Assembly (NCBI GenBank): GCA_964602445.1
Contig: CAZRQV010000006.1
Span: forward strand, 1-64,000
Length of the DNA: 64,000 bases
Reading direction: 5' to 3'
DNA from: HGM12587 sp964602445
GTDB taxonomy: Bacteria > Bacillota > Clostridia > Lachnospirales > Lachnospiraceae
Shown piece after piece: positions 50,674 through 59,098 of this stretch. The position numbers were made by a program, and so were the translations under genes. Below the pieces are notes generated by a model, which saw only the letters and a list, made by a program, of their open reading frames with translations, was not told the DNA's origin and did no database searches. The first letter of the stretch is position 1, and every line of letters starts with the position of its first letter.

Positions 50674-51057
50674 TTCCGGATCCGTTGCCGCCAACGGCTG
50701 AACGAAAGCGTTCTGCCTCCTGCAGGGCAGTAGTTTTTCAAAATTCAGCCACAGGATTCTGTTTGATCTATCCTATGTCATCCTTGCAATTTTAATGACA
50801 GGAAATCGGGCAGAATCGTAAAAACCTGCCGGATTGGATTCCGGCCCATTGGGAATATAGAATTTTAAGACAAACAGAACTAAAAAGCTTAGTACTCTAA
50901 AATAAAATTGCAATCCAGTATAAACAAATCAAAGAGAAGAAAGCTTACAAGCGGAGGTGCTTCGGTATCTCCGCTTGTTGTATGAAAAGAAGCAATTCCA
51001 AAGAATAGGGTCTACGAATTTACGATTATATTTTACAAAGTTGCTCTAAATTAATTC
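50674..51057. other. Non-coding stretch before the aldo/keto reductase
   Basis: No gene is visible. ACAAGCGGAG (50947-50956) pairs perfectly with CTCCGCTTGT (50969-50978), a hairpin with a weak T tail that may end the upstream transcript. AACGGCTG and other short repeats near 50690-50720 have no clear meaning. The stretch ends at the MerR-type promoter. Confidence 0.45.
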
Positions 51058-51088
51058 TTGACTTTAAGTATACTTGAAGTAGTAAGGT
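51058..51088 (+). promoter_or_regulatory. MerR-type promoter with 19-bp spacer
   Basis: TTGACT (51058-51063) and TAAGGT (51083-51088) are separated by exactly 19 bp. Between them lies the palindrome CTTTAAGTATACTTGAAG (51062-51079, 8 of 9 pairs). The overlong spacer with a central dyad is the hallmark of promoters that need a MerR-family activator to be twisted into register. No merR gene is in the window. Confidence 0.82.
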
Positions 51089-51118
51089 AAAGAAAAGGAT
51101 GAATTTTAGGGGGTAGTT

Positions 51119-52132
51119 ATGTATCAGGCATCAGAAAAACGTTATGAAACGATGAATTATTTTTCCACTGGAAACAGTGGATTGAAACTGCCGGCATTTT
51201 CTTTGGGGCTGTGGCATAATTTTGGCGATACAGCACCTTATGAAAATATGAAAAACCTTTGTTTTACGGCATTCGACAATGGAATCACGCATTTTGATCT
51301 GGCAAACAATTATGGGCCGGAACCGGGCAGTGCGGAGATCCATTGGGGACGTATTTTCAAAGAAAATTTTAGTGCTTATCGAGATGAAATTCTGGTCAGT
51401 ACAAAAGCCGGTTACGAAATGTGGGATGGTCCTTACGGAAACTGGGGAAGCAGAAAATATCTTCTTGCCAGTCTGGATCAGAGTCTGAAACGGATGGGGA
51501 TGGATTATGTAGATATTTTTTATCATCATCGTATGGATCCGGATACTCCGTTGGAAGAAACCATGGGAGCTTTGGCACAGGCAGTTATCAGCGGAAAAGC
51601 GCTGTATGTAGGTCTTTCGAATTATAACGGAGAACAGCTGGAAAAAGCGGCTGCAATTTTAAAAGATTTGAAATGTCCGTTTGTGATTAATCAGAACCGT
51701 TATTCTATTTTTGACAGAACCATCGAAAACAATGGATTAAAAGAAACGGCTGCGAAACTGAAAAAAGGAATCATTGCATTTAGTCCGCTGGCGCAGGGCT
51801 TACTGACAGACCGGTATTTAAACGGAATTCCGGAAGACAGCCGTGTTAAAACAGATGGACGTTTCATCAAAGAAGGTGCGATTAATGAAGCACGTTTGGG
51901 ACAAATCCGCAAATTAAATACACTGGCAGCAGAACGAGGACAGACTTTAGCGGAAATGGCATTGGCATGGGTACTTCGTGACGGCATCGTAACCAGTGTA
52001 CTGATCGGGGCATCGAAACCTTCCCAGATTTTAGACAATATTAAAGCAACACAGAATATGAAGTTCAGTGAAGAAGAACTGCAGCTGATCGAAGAAATTT
52101 ATCAGGAAAATCCGCAGTATGTATTAAGATAA
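51119..52132 (+). CDS. Aldo/keto reductase (YghZ-like)
   Basis: 337 residues, TIM-barrel AKR. The tetrad residues are visible: D in FDLANNYG, the adjacent Y, K in VSTKAGYEMW and H in YVDIFYHHRMDPDTP. The insert MWDGPYGNWGSRKYLLASLDQSLKRMG is typical of YghZ/YajO-type enzymes that reduce L-glyceraldehyde-3-phosphate or methylglyoxal-like aldehydes with NADPH. GSSKPSQILDN-like GASKPSQILDNIKA is the phosphate/NADP loop. Control by a MerR-type promoter fits induction by reactive aldehydes or oxidants. Confidence 0.92.
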   Translation: MYQASEKRYETMNYFSTGNSGLKLPAFSLGLWHNFGDTAPYENMKNLCFTAFDNGITHFDLANNYGPEPGSAEIHWGRIFKENFSAYRDEILVSTKAGYEMWDGPYGNWGSRKYLLASLDQSLKRMGMDYVDIFYHHRMDPDTPLEETMGALAQAVISGKALYVGLSNYNGEQLEKAAAILKDLKCPFVINQNRYSIFDRTIENNGLKETAAKLKKGIIAFSPLAQGLLTDRYLNGIPEDSRVKTDGRFIKEGAINEARLGQIRKLNTLAAERGQTLAEMALAWVLRDGIVTSVLIGASKPSQILDNIKATQNMKFSEEELQLIEEIYQENPQYVLR

Positions 52133-52275
52133 CGTGGATGATGCAACTCACATACGGTGCGGGAAGTGAGAGAATCATTTCTAAAAAAGGAAGACTGTGC
52201 TGTTTATCTTACAGTCGAACCAATAAATCATATAGAAAAGAATAAAATTCGGGGGCATTTGTGTCCATGGATTAT

Positions 52276-52313
52276 AAAAAAGGGCGACAGCTGAAACAGC
52301 TGCCGCCTTTTTT
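52276..52313 (+). terminator. Terminator region between the reductase and GH3 genes
   Basis: AAAAGGGCGACAGCTG-AAA-CAGCTGCCGCCTTTTTT forms a long stem with a one-base bulge and flanking A/T runs, so it can serve both convergent transcripts. Confidence 0.85.
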
Positions 52314-52335
52314 AGGGGGGAAAATTTGAAGGGAG

Positions 52336-54780
52336 TTATTTTAACTGATCGACCATAGTGAGAATTCTTCCTGCGGATTTGCGAATCACTTCTTCTGATA
52401 AGATTCCATTCCGATAGGCATTTCTGATATTCTGGTCATCATTGATGTTTCCAGGCATAATGAGATCATTTCCGGCGGCGGCACACTGCCATGGAATACT
52501 GCCGTCTTCAGGTACTGTAGTATTCCAATCAGACATAACAACACCGTGGAAGCCCCATTCCTGTCGTAAAATTTTTGTACATAAATCGTGGCTGTTTGCT
52601 GCATGAACTCCGTTTACCAGATTATAAGAAGACATGACAGCGATCGGTTTTCCGGATTTTACTGCAATCTCAAAACCACGCAGGTAGATTTCTCGAAGGG
52701 TTCGTTCGGAAAGTTTTACATTGACTCCCATTCGATTATCTTCCTGATTATTGCAGGCGAAATGTTTGATCGTAACACCGCAATGCGGTTTGCTCTGTAC
52801 GCCTTTGGTAACTGCAGCAGCCATTGTACCGGAAATCAGAGGGTCTTCTGAATAATATTCAAAATTTCGGCCGCATAAAGGATTGCGGTGAATATTTAAT
52901 CCTGGTGCTAACCAGAGATTGACATGGAATTCCTGCATTTCTTCAGCAATATAGGTTCCGTATTCTTCCATGAGTTCCGTATTCCAAGATTGTGCCAATG
53001 CGGTTCCGATTGGAAATGCAGTACAGAACTGGTAATAAGTATCTGCATTTTCGTGTTTTTCCTGATTTCCCAGAAAGCCATTTTCCAATGCTCCAAGAAC
53101 TCCAATAGCATATACAGAATCTGTTTCCCGATCTACTTCATAATGCTGCTGCAAACGAATCCCTGCCGGTCCGTCGGCCATGATCAGTGCTGGAATTCCG
53201 TAGTGATCATAAAGTGCTTCGGTTGTTTCTCCGGCAGAGCCTGGAACTTTAATTCCGGCAGCACCTAATGTACTTGCTGTTGCAGAAATATTTCCGTACA
53301 GAAGCGGAATCAGTTCCTCTGTAGACTGCACCATTTCAGGAATCTGTTCCAGGAAAGTTTCTTCGCTGAACACAGGAGAAAATTCATAGACAGGAATGTT
53401 CTGTTCTTCGGCAGTTTGCAGCCATTCTGTATTAGTACGGATCTGTTGTGTTTTCTTGGATAATTCAGAACTTTCCGGCTCCATATCTAATGGTTTTGTA
53501 TGTTCAATGATCGTATCATCTGCAACATGCAGCAGTGCTTCCAATTTTAAATGAACGGAGCTGTTTCCAATCCAGATGCCGTAGTTTCCTGCTTCTACCA
53601 TCCATGCATGATCAGCTTCGGAAAAACAAGCCAGGGATTTTTGATCAAATTGAATCGTTAGGTTTTGTTTTTCGCCAGGCTTTAATTCTTTTGTTTTAGC
53701 AAATCCGATCAACCGATGATATTCTTTTGCCATTCCTGATTGCGGAAGAGTCGCATATACTTGAAGGACTTCTTTTCCGGAAAAAGCAGTTCCGGTATTT
53801 TGTACCGTGGCATCAATCGTTACTTTTGCAGCTTCAACATTGATAGAAGTACATTGGAAATCGAAGGTTGTATAGGATAATCCATATCCAAACGGGAATA
53901 ACGGCGGAATCTGTACGCTGTCAAAGTATCGATATCCGACATAAATTCCTTCGGTATATTCTTCTGTTTCCAAATTTCCATTCAAATAACCAAAGGATTC
54001 TGCGGAAGGATAATCTTCATAGTTTCTGGCCCATGTTGTGGTCAGTTTGCCGCTTGGAACTGCATTTCCGAACAGGATAGCAGCAACAGCACGACCGCCT
54101 TCCTGGCCAAGCTGTGAAATATTTAAGATTGCCTTGATGTTGTCCGTTTGTTCTAAAATTTCTGTTAATTCTACAGGACCTCCTGCATTTAAAAGGAGAA
54201 CTGTAGGAATATGATTTTGATTGAGATAGTGCAGATCTGCGTTTTCACTGTCGCTTAAATAATAATCGCCTTTTTCTTTTTTTCGGTCTTTTCCTTCACC
54301 GGAAATTCGACTGATCACATAAACGGCAATCTCAGCACCTTCCAAATCCATTGCCTGAACTGCTCGTCCCATTGGAAAAGTGAATGGATTCGCTGCATAG
54401 GCATCAAACGGGTTATCTACCTGTTCCGCTTCTTTTAATATTTTGGCTTTCCAGGTATTGCGAGCGGCGTGATACCGGTTTTCATAATCCTCCAGCCATG
54501 CAGTGCTGACAATGGAAGCGCCTGTTTCCAGGATTCCATCATAGATGGAAATATTTTCACGATTGTTTACATCTCCGGAACCAATCCCGCCTTTGACTGT
54601 TTTTTGGGAACCGATTCCCAAAAGTGCGATGGAGGTTTCTTTTGAGAGCGGAAGTAATCCGTCATTTTTTAACAATACAATTCCTTCTTCCGCTGCTTTT
54701 GCTGAAAAAAGTCGATGATTTTTTTCTCTTTTTGTTATGTCGGAAGATTTTGTTCCGCTGTATCCGAAATTAGTCGTCAT
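52336..54780 (-). CDS. GH3 beta-glucosidase with reversed domain order
   Basis: 814 residues, no signal peptide (cytoplasmic). The usual C-terminal alpha/beta sandwich comes first (KAAEEGIVLLKNDGLLPL at the start), then a fibronectin-like domain (about 330-430), and the TIM barrel comes last, with LAPGLNIHRNPLCGRNFEYYSEDP, the KHF..NNQE substrate loop and nucleophile about D751 in GVVMSDWN. This circularly permuted layout is known from Butyrivibrio and Ruminococcus albus beta-glucosidases. GGAGAAATATAAC fits ATG 54780 better than 54795. Last gene of the beta-glucan operon. Confidence 0.93.
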   Translation of the reverse strand: MTTNFGYSGTKSSDITKREKNHRLFSAKAAEEGIVLLKNDGLLPLSKETSIALLGIGSQKTVKGGIGSGDVNNRENISIYDGILETGASIVSTAWLEDYENRYHAARNTWKAKILKEAEQVDNPFDAYAANPFTFPMGRAVQAMDLEGAEIAVYVISRISGEGKDRKKEKGDYYLSDSENADLHYLNQNHIPTVLLLNAGGPVELTEILEQTDNIKAILNISQLGQEGGRAVAAILFGNAVPSGKLTTTWARNYEDYPSAESFGYLNGNLETEEYTEGIYVGYRYFDSVQIPPLFPFGYGLSYTTFDFQCTSINVEAAKVTIDATVQNTGTAFSGKEVLQVYATLPQSGMAKEYHRLIGFAKTKELKPGEKQNLTIQFDQKSLACFSEADHAWMVEAGNYGIWIGNSSVHLKLEALLHVADDTIIEHTKPLDMEPESSELSKKTQQIRTNTEWLQTAEEQNIPVYEFSPVFSEETFLEQIPEMVQSTEELIPLLYGNISATASTLGAAGIKVPGSAGETTEALYDHYGIPALIMADGPAGIRLQQHYEVDRETDSVYAIGVLGALENGFLGNQEKHENADTYYQFCTAFPIGTALAQSWNTELMEEYGTYIAEEMQEFHVNLWLAPGLNIHRNPLCGRNFEYYSEDPLISGTMAAAVTKGVQSKPHCGVTIKHFACNNQEDNRMGVNVKLSERTLREIYLRGFEIAVKSGKPIAVMSSYNLVNGVHAANSHDLCTKILRQEWGFHGVVMSDWNTTVPEDGSIPWQCAAAGNDLIMPGNINDDQNIRNAYRNGILSEEVIRKSAGRILTMVDQLK

Positions 54781-54874
54781 GTTATATTTCTCCATTTTTA
54801 TTTGTTAATAAAAAAGAAAGAGTTTGGTAATATTTTTTATAAAATGTTTGCCGCACTCTTTCTTTTCAGTAATA

Positions 54875-55714
54875 TTATTCTTTTACACTGCCAAGTGTTA
54901 CACCTGCGATGATATATTTGGAAAGTAACAAATATACGATAATGATTGGTACGATTGCGACTGTGATCATCATGTAAACCTTGCCCATGTCAAAATTCAT
55001 ATAGTCAGCACCACGCAACGTAGCGATCAGAATTGGAACGGTCATTTTGTCTTTGGACTGAATGACCAAAGCTGGTACAAAGTAGTTATTCCATGAACCT
55101 ACAAATGTGAAGATTGCCTGAACTGCAAGAGCAGGTTTGATGATCGGCAAAACAATTTTGTTAAAGATCATAAATTCTCCTAAACCATCAATTCTGGCAG
55201 CTTCTACCAAAGATAACGGCAGTGAAGATTGAAGATAACTATAAATGAAGTAAAATACTGCCGGTGAAGCAATGGATGGAAGGATCAGAGGAAGTAATGA
55301 ATCATACAGCCCCATATTGGTGATCAAACGCAGGAATCCCATTGCAGTAACCTGAGTAGGCATAACGAGGATTGCCATAATAAATGTAAAAGCAGCTTTA
55401 TTTAATTTGAATTTATACGCATATAAACCGTATGCTGTTAAAGCTGAAAAGTAAGTACTTAATGCAGCACAGCAGGTGGATACCAATAAGCTGTTTAAGA
55501 TTCCGCGAAACATTGGGAAACTTGCATTATTTGCTACATTAATCAGGTTTTGCAGAAAATCTTTTCCAGGCAGGATAGAAAAGCCCTTTTGAAGATCTGC
55601 ATGTGAACGAGTTGCGTTAATAATTAAAACATAAAAGAAGAACAGGCACAAAAAAGATAAGAAAATGAGTACTGTATGTGCCAAAACAGTTCTAAAACGA
55701 CTACTTGATTTCAT
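54875..55714 (-). CDS. ABC sugar transporter permease (MalG-like)
   Basis: 279 residues, six membrane helices. The EAA loop EAARIDGLGEFMIFNKIVLPIIKPALA contacts the ATPase. The start overlaps the stop of the preceding permease by 1 bp (TAATG), giving tight translational coupling. With the partner permease and the lipoprotein it imports an oligosaccharide, inferred to be a beta-glucoside from the GH3/GH94 neighbours. No ATPase gene is in the locus, so a shared MsmX-type ATPase encoded elsewhere is expected. Confidence 0.93.
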   Translation of the reverse strand: MKSSSRFRTVLAHTVLIFLSFLCLFFFYVLIINATRSHADLQKGFSILPGKDFLQNLINVANNASFPMFRGILNSLLVSTCCAALSTYFSALTAYGLYAYKFKLNKAAFTFIMAILVMPTQVTAMGFLRLITNMGLYDSLLPLILPSIASPAVFYFIYSYLQSSLPLSLVEAARIDGLGEFMIFNKIVLPIIKPALAVQAIFTFVGSWNNYFVPALVIQSKDKMTVPILIATLRGADYMNFDMGKVYMMITVAIVPIIIVYLLLSKYIIAGVTLGSVKE

Positions 55715-56673
55715 TATTTGGTGTTCCTCCTTTCCTGTTTTTCTCTTTTTCTGGCAGCTTTTCTTGAACCGTCCGGATCATTATCAATCGTCATTTTATA
55801 TACAAAGAAGCATAAAATAGCACTGACGATGAATAAGTAGACAGATAATGCTCCTGCCATACCATAGTTTTTGCTCTTTAAATGATTGTTCAGGAACATG
55901 ATCAATGTCGTTGATGATCTGTCTGGATTTCCCTGGCCGTTTGTTAAGATCTGTGGTACGTCAAACATCTGAAGACCACCGATAATTGAAGTAATCAATG
56001 TGTATGCAAGAATTGGACGAATCAAAGGCAGCGTAATATAGAAGAATCTCTGAATGCTGTTGCATCCGTCCAGATTTGCTGCTTCGAATACATCTTCGCT
56101 GATTCCCATAATGGCAGCCATCAGCATAATAGTGGTATTACCGAACCACATCAGGAAGTTCATCAATCCGATCAATGATCTGGTTCCCCATACAGAACCC
56201 ATGAAATCAATCGGTTCTTTAATCAATCCGATGGATGTCAGAATCGAATTAACAGGTCCGTTGGTTGAGAACATTGTGAAAAATAATAATGCAAATGCAG
56301 ATGCCATAATCAGGTTCGGAAGATAGATGATTACTTTAAAGGCTTGTTTTCCACGGATTTTCAATCGTGTATCTGTAAACCATGCAGCTAATAACAAAGC
56401 AACTACAATCTGTGGAATAAATCCGATGAGCCATAAGATAAGTGTATTTTTACCGTATTTAAACATATCAGAACTAAGTAAACTGATATAATTTTTTAAA
56501 CCTACAAAATTAGGTCCGACTTCCTTGATTCCTGAACGATAATATTCAAAAAAGCTATATCGAACAGTATCAATTAACGGAATAAAAGAAAAGATAAAAT
56601 AGGTTATAAAAAATGGAAGAATAAACAAGTATCCCCATTTTCCATAGCTAATACTGTTTTTCTGTTTCTTCAT
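55714..56673 (-). CDS. ABC sugar transporter permease (MalF-like)
   Basis: 319 residues, six membrane helices. The EAA-type loop is EDVFEAANLDGCNSIQRFFYITLPLIRPILAY, and an N-terminal GYLFILPFFITYFIFSFIPL opens helix 1. AAAGGAAG precedes ATG 56673; the longer frame to 56712 has no site. The C terminus is a basic tail (RKAARKREKQERRNTK). Second of three transporter genes, 60 bp after the binding-protein gene. Confidence 0.93.
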   Translation of the reverse strand: MKKQKNSISYGKWGYLFILPFFITYFIFSFIPLIDTVRYSFFEYYRSGIKEVGPNFVGLKNYISLLSSDMFKYGKNTLILWLIGFIPQIVVALLLAAWFTDTRLKIRGKQAFKVIIYLPNLIMASAFALLFFTMFSTNGPVNSILTSIGLIKEPIDFMGSVWGTRSLIGLMNFLMWFGNTTIMLMAAIMGISEDVFEAANLDGCNSIQRFFYITLPLIRPILAYTLITSIIGGLQMFDVPQILTNGQGNPDRSSTTLIMFLNNHLKSKNYGMAGALSVYLFIVSAILCFFVYKMTIDNDPDGSRKAARKREKQERRNTK

Positions 56674-56733
56674 AGTGGGTCTTCCTTTCTGATAAATTTG
56701 CAGAGCAGTCAATGCTCTGCAAATTTAAAATAT

Positions 56734-58113
56734 TTATTCAGGCCAAATGACTTCTGTAATGTCAGGATAACGTTCAATGATTGCTGTTTCAAAGTTTGCT
56801 TTTGCTTTTTCGAAGTCTACATTTCCCTGCAGATAATCGCTGAATGAGTTCTGAATGAGTTCAACACAGCCCTGATCATAAGCGGATAATGGAGCAATCT
56901 GAATGTTTTCTGCAACTGGTGAAAAATATTTAAATGGATTCTGTCCGCCCAGGAATTCTGAGGAGAATGCAGCATCATTAGTTGCAGCATCTGCCATACC
57001 TGATTTTGTATTTGTGAAATCTGAGTAATCCTGAGAAATCTTTAACAGATTATCCTGTGTTGCAGTCATTGCTAAAATGATATCTTTTACATGTTCAGGG
57101 TTATCTGTACCTGTTGCACCGTGGATGTAGGAACCGCCCCAGTTGTATTCCTGTGGTGGAGTTGTTACTGCCCATGCACCTGTATCGCCGTCCCAGTTTG
57201 GATTCAGAACGAAATCAATTCCCCATGCAGGAAGCAGAAATGCAAATACGTTTGACTGAGATCCCATGGATTTGTTCCAGTCATCATTCCACTGTCCTTT
57301 TACGGTTGGATTTAAATAACCTGCGTCTAACCATTCTTTTGAATCATTTACCCAGTCCATGATCTTCTGATCTACGTTGATCGTTGTTTCACCAGGCTGT
57401 ACCCAGGAGCTGGCAATACTGTTTCCATATAAACGGAAAGTATCTGCATAAGATGCGAAGGTATAGTATCCTTTATCCTTTAATTCCTGAGCGGTTGCTT
57501 TGATTGTTGCCCAATCTTTTACTTTTTCTCCAACAGCATCCGGATCATCGGTTCCGAAGACATCCATTGCGATGTCACGACGGTATACTAATAAACCAGG
57601 GCAGCACTGCCATGTAGAACCTCTCTGAACTCCATCGGAATCAGATGCGGTAGTTCTGGTGAAATCATATTGATCTGCCATGTCGGTATTAGGATCGATT
57701 CCTAAATCAGTAAGCGGCATAGCAACATCGGCATCTTTGTCTGTATATTTAAATACATAATCTGTTTCTGTTAAGAAAATATCTACTTTGTCGTCGATGT
57801 CTGCACTTGCCTGCTGCAGTAATGCTTCATCTAATTTCTGCTGGTATACACCGTCCTGATTCGGATTGATAATCCAGTGAATTTCTGTTCCGTCTTTTAA
57901 TGTTGTAACAGAGCCATCTTTTGATGTGGATTCCACTTCCGGATAAACAGCTTCCAGACGTTCACGGAATTCATCATTCCAAGAGTAAATGTTAATGATT
58001 TTTCCTTCTTCTCCTGTTGCGGTATCTCCTGATGCTGTGCTGCTGCCACATCCTGTCAATGTTCCGGAAACAACCAAGGCAGCCATAAGTGTTGCTACAA
58101 TTTTTTTGTTCAT
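56734..58113 (-). CDS. ABC sugar-binding lipoprotein
   Basis: 459 residues. A lipoprotein signal MNKKIVATLMAALVVSG ends in the lipobox LTGC (Cys near residue 22), followed by a Ser/Thr/Gly linker and a type-1 solute-binding domain (INIYSWNDEFRERLEAVYPEV at the start, many Trp for sugar stacking). Anchored outside, it delivers its sugar to the two permeases. AAGGAGG precedes ATG 58113; the extended frame to 58179 runs into the promoter area. Divergent from the AraC regulator, with which it shares a 157-bp control region. Confidence 0.93.
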   Translation of the reverse strand: MNKKIVATLMAALVVSGTLTGCGSSTASGDTATGEEGKIINIYSWNDEFRERLEAVYPEVESTSKDGSVTTLKDGTEIHWIINPNQDGVYQQKLDEALLQQASADIDDKVDIFLTETDYVFKYTDKDADVAMPLTDLGIDPNTDMADQYDFTRTTASDSDGVQRGSTWQCCPGLLVYRRDIAMDVFGTDDPDAVGEKVKDWATIKATAQELKDKGYYTFASYADTFRLYGNSIASSWVQPGETTINVDQKIMDWVNDSKEWLDAGYLNPTVKGQWNDDWNKSMGSQSNVFAFLLPAWGIDFVLNPNWDGDTGAWAVTTPPQEYNWGGSYIHGATGTDNPEHVKDIILAMTATQDNLLKISQDYSDFTNTKSGMADAATNDAAFSSEFLGGQNPFKYFSPVAENIQIAPLSAYDQGCVELIQNSFSDYLQGNVDFEKAKANFETAIIERYPDITEVIWPE

Positions 58114-58270
58114 GATAACCCTCCTTATTTCTCCTTTACTTTTTAGGTAGTTCGTTATTTGATGAGCTGAGTATAACATTTTCGTATATTCAAATATATT
58201 ATTAATCTTAACAAAATATCAAAATCGTGTCATAATGTAAAAAATAATATTTTTATAGGGGAGTTGTTTT

Positions 58271-59011
58271 ATGGCATTTTCTAAAGAATTGTATCAAGCT
58301 GAATTACAAAATGATGAATCAGAAGAACTTCACAGATCTCCTTCTGTGGAATATTCTTTTTATAATGCAGTAAAAGTAGGGGATATGGAAACGGTAGTGC
58401 AGAATTGCAACAAAGATGATTTTATTAATTTAGAAGGAACCGGTATTTTATCCAGGAATCCTCTTACAAATATTAAATATCATTTTGTAGTGACAGCTGC
58501 AATGCTGACCCGTTATTGTATCGATGGAGGACTGGATGCAGAACAGGCTTATCGAATCAGTGATTATTACATATTGCAAATGGATTCTTGTACAACAATC
58601 CGTCAGGTAGCAGATCTTCACCATACCATGGCAAAAGATTTTACAGGAAAAATGATCCTGCAGAAAAAAAGTGCCATTCTTTCCAAGCCGGTGATGCAAT
58701 GTGTAGATTATATTTATGCGCATATCAAAGAGCGTATCACCATTCAGCATCTTTCAGAACATACAGGAATGTCTGCGAATTATCTTTCCAGAGTTTTTAA
58801 GCAAAATCTAGGTGTGTCTGTCAGTGATTACGTCCGTCAGCTGAAGATTGAAAAGGCGACACACCTTTTGAAATATTCGGACAGGCCAATCGTTGAAATT
58901 GCGAATTATTTTTCTTTTTCTTCACAAAGTCATTTCATCCAGACTTTTGAAAATTTTATTGGTATGACACCGAAGAAATATCGGGATACCTATTATAAAT
59001 CTATGTGGTAA
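58271..59011 (+). CDS. AraC-family transcriptional regulator
   Basis: 246 residues. A small N-terminal region includes MLTRYCIDGGLDAEQAYRISDYYILQMD, and the C-terminal double HTH is YIYAHIKERITIQHLSEHTGMSANYLSRVFKQNLGVSVSDYVRQLKIEKATHLLKYSDRPIVEIANYFSFSSQSHFIQTFENFIGMTPKKYR. No sugar-binding cupin is present, so it may respond by another route. TAGGGGAG precedes the ATG. It sits between the transporter genes (divergent) and the phosphorylase genes (convergent) and is the obvious regulator of both. Confidence 0.92.
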   Translation: MAFSKELYQAELQNDESEELHRSPSVEYSFYNAVKVGDMETVVQNCNKDDFINLEGTGILSRNPLTNIKYHFVVTAAMLTRYCIDGGLDAEQAYRISDYYILQMDSCTTIRQVADLHHTMAKDFTGKMILQKKSAILSKPVMQCVDYIYAHIKERITIQHLSEHTGMSANYLSRVFKQNLGVSVSDYVRQLKIEKATHLLKYSDRPIVEIANYFSFSSQSHFIQTFENFIGMTPKKYRDTYYKSMW

Positions 59012-59037
59012 AATCTTATCATATGATTCAATAAAAA

Positions 59038-59084
59038 AAACACCAGAATCATGCGGCGATGTGTTCCGTATAATTCTGGTGTTT
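59038..59084. terminator. Bidirectional terminator between araC and GH94 genes
   Basis: AAACACCAGAAT (59038-59049) pairs with ATTCTGGTGTTT (59073-59084), with an A run before and T-rich DNA after, so it stops transcription from both sides. Confidence 0.87.
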
Positions 59085-59098
59085 CTTTATAAGGAGGT

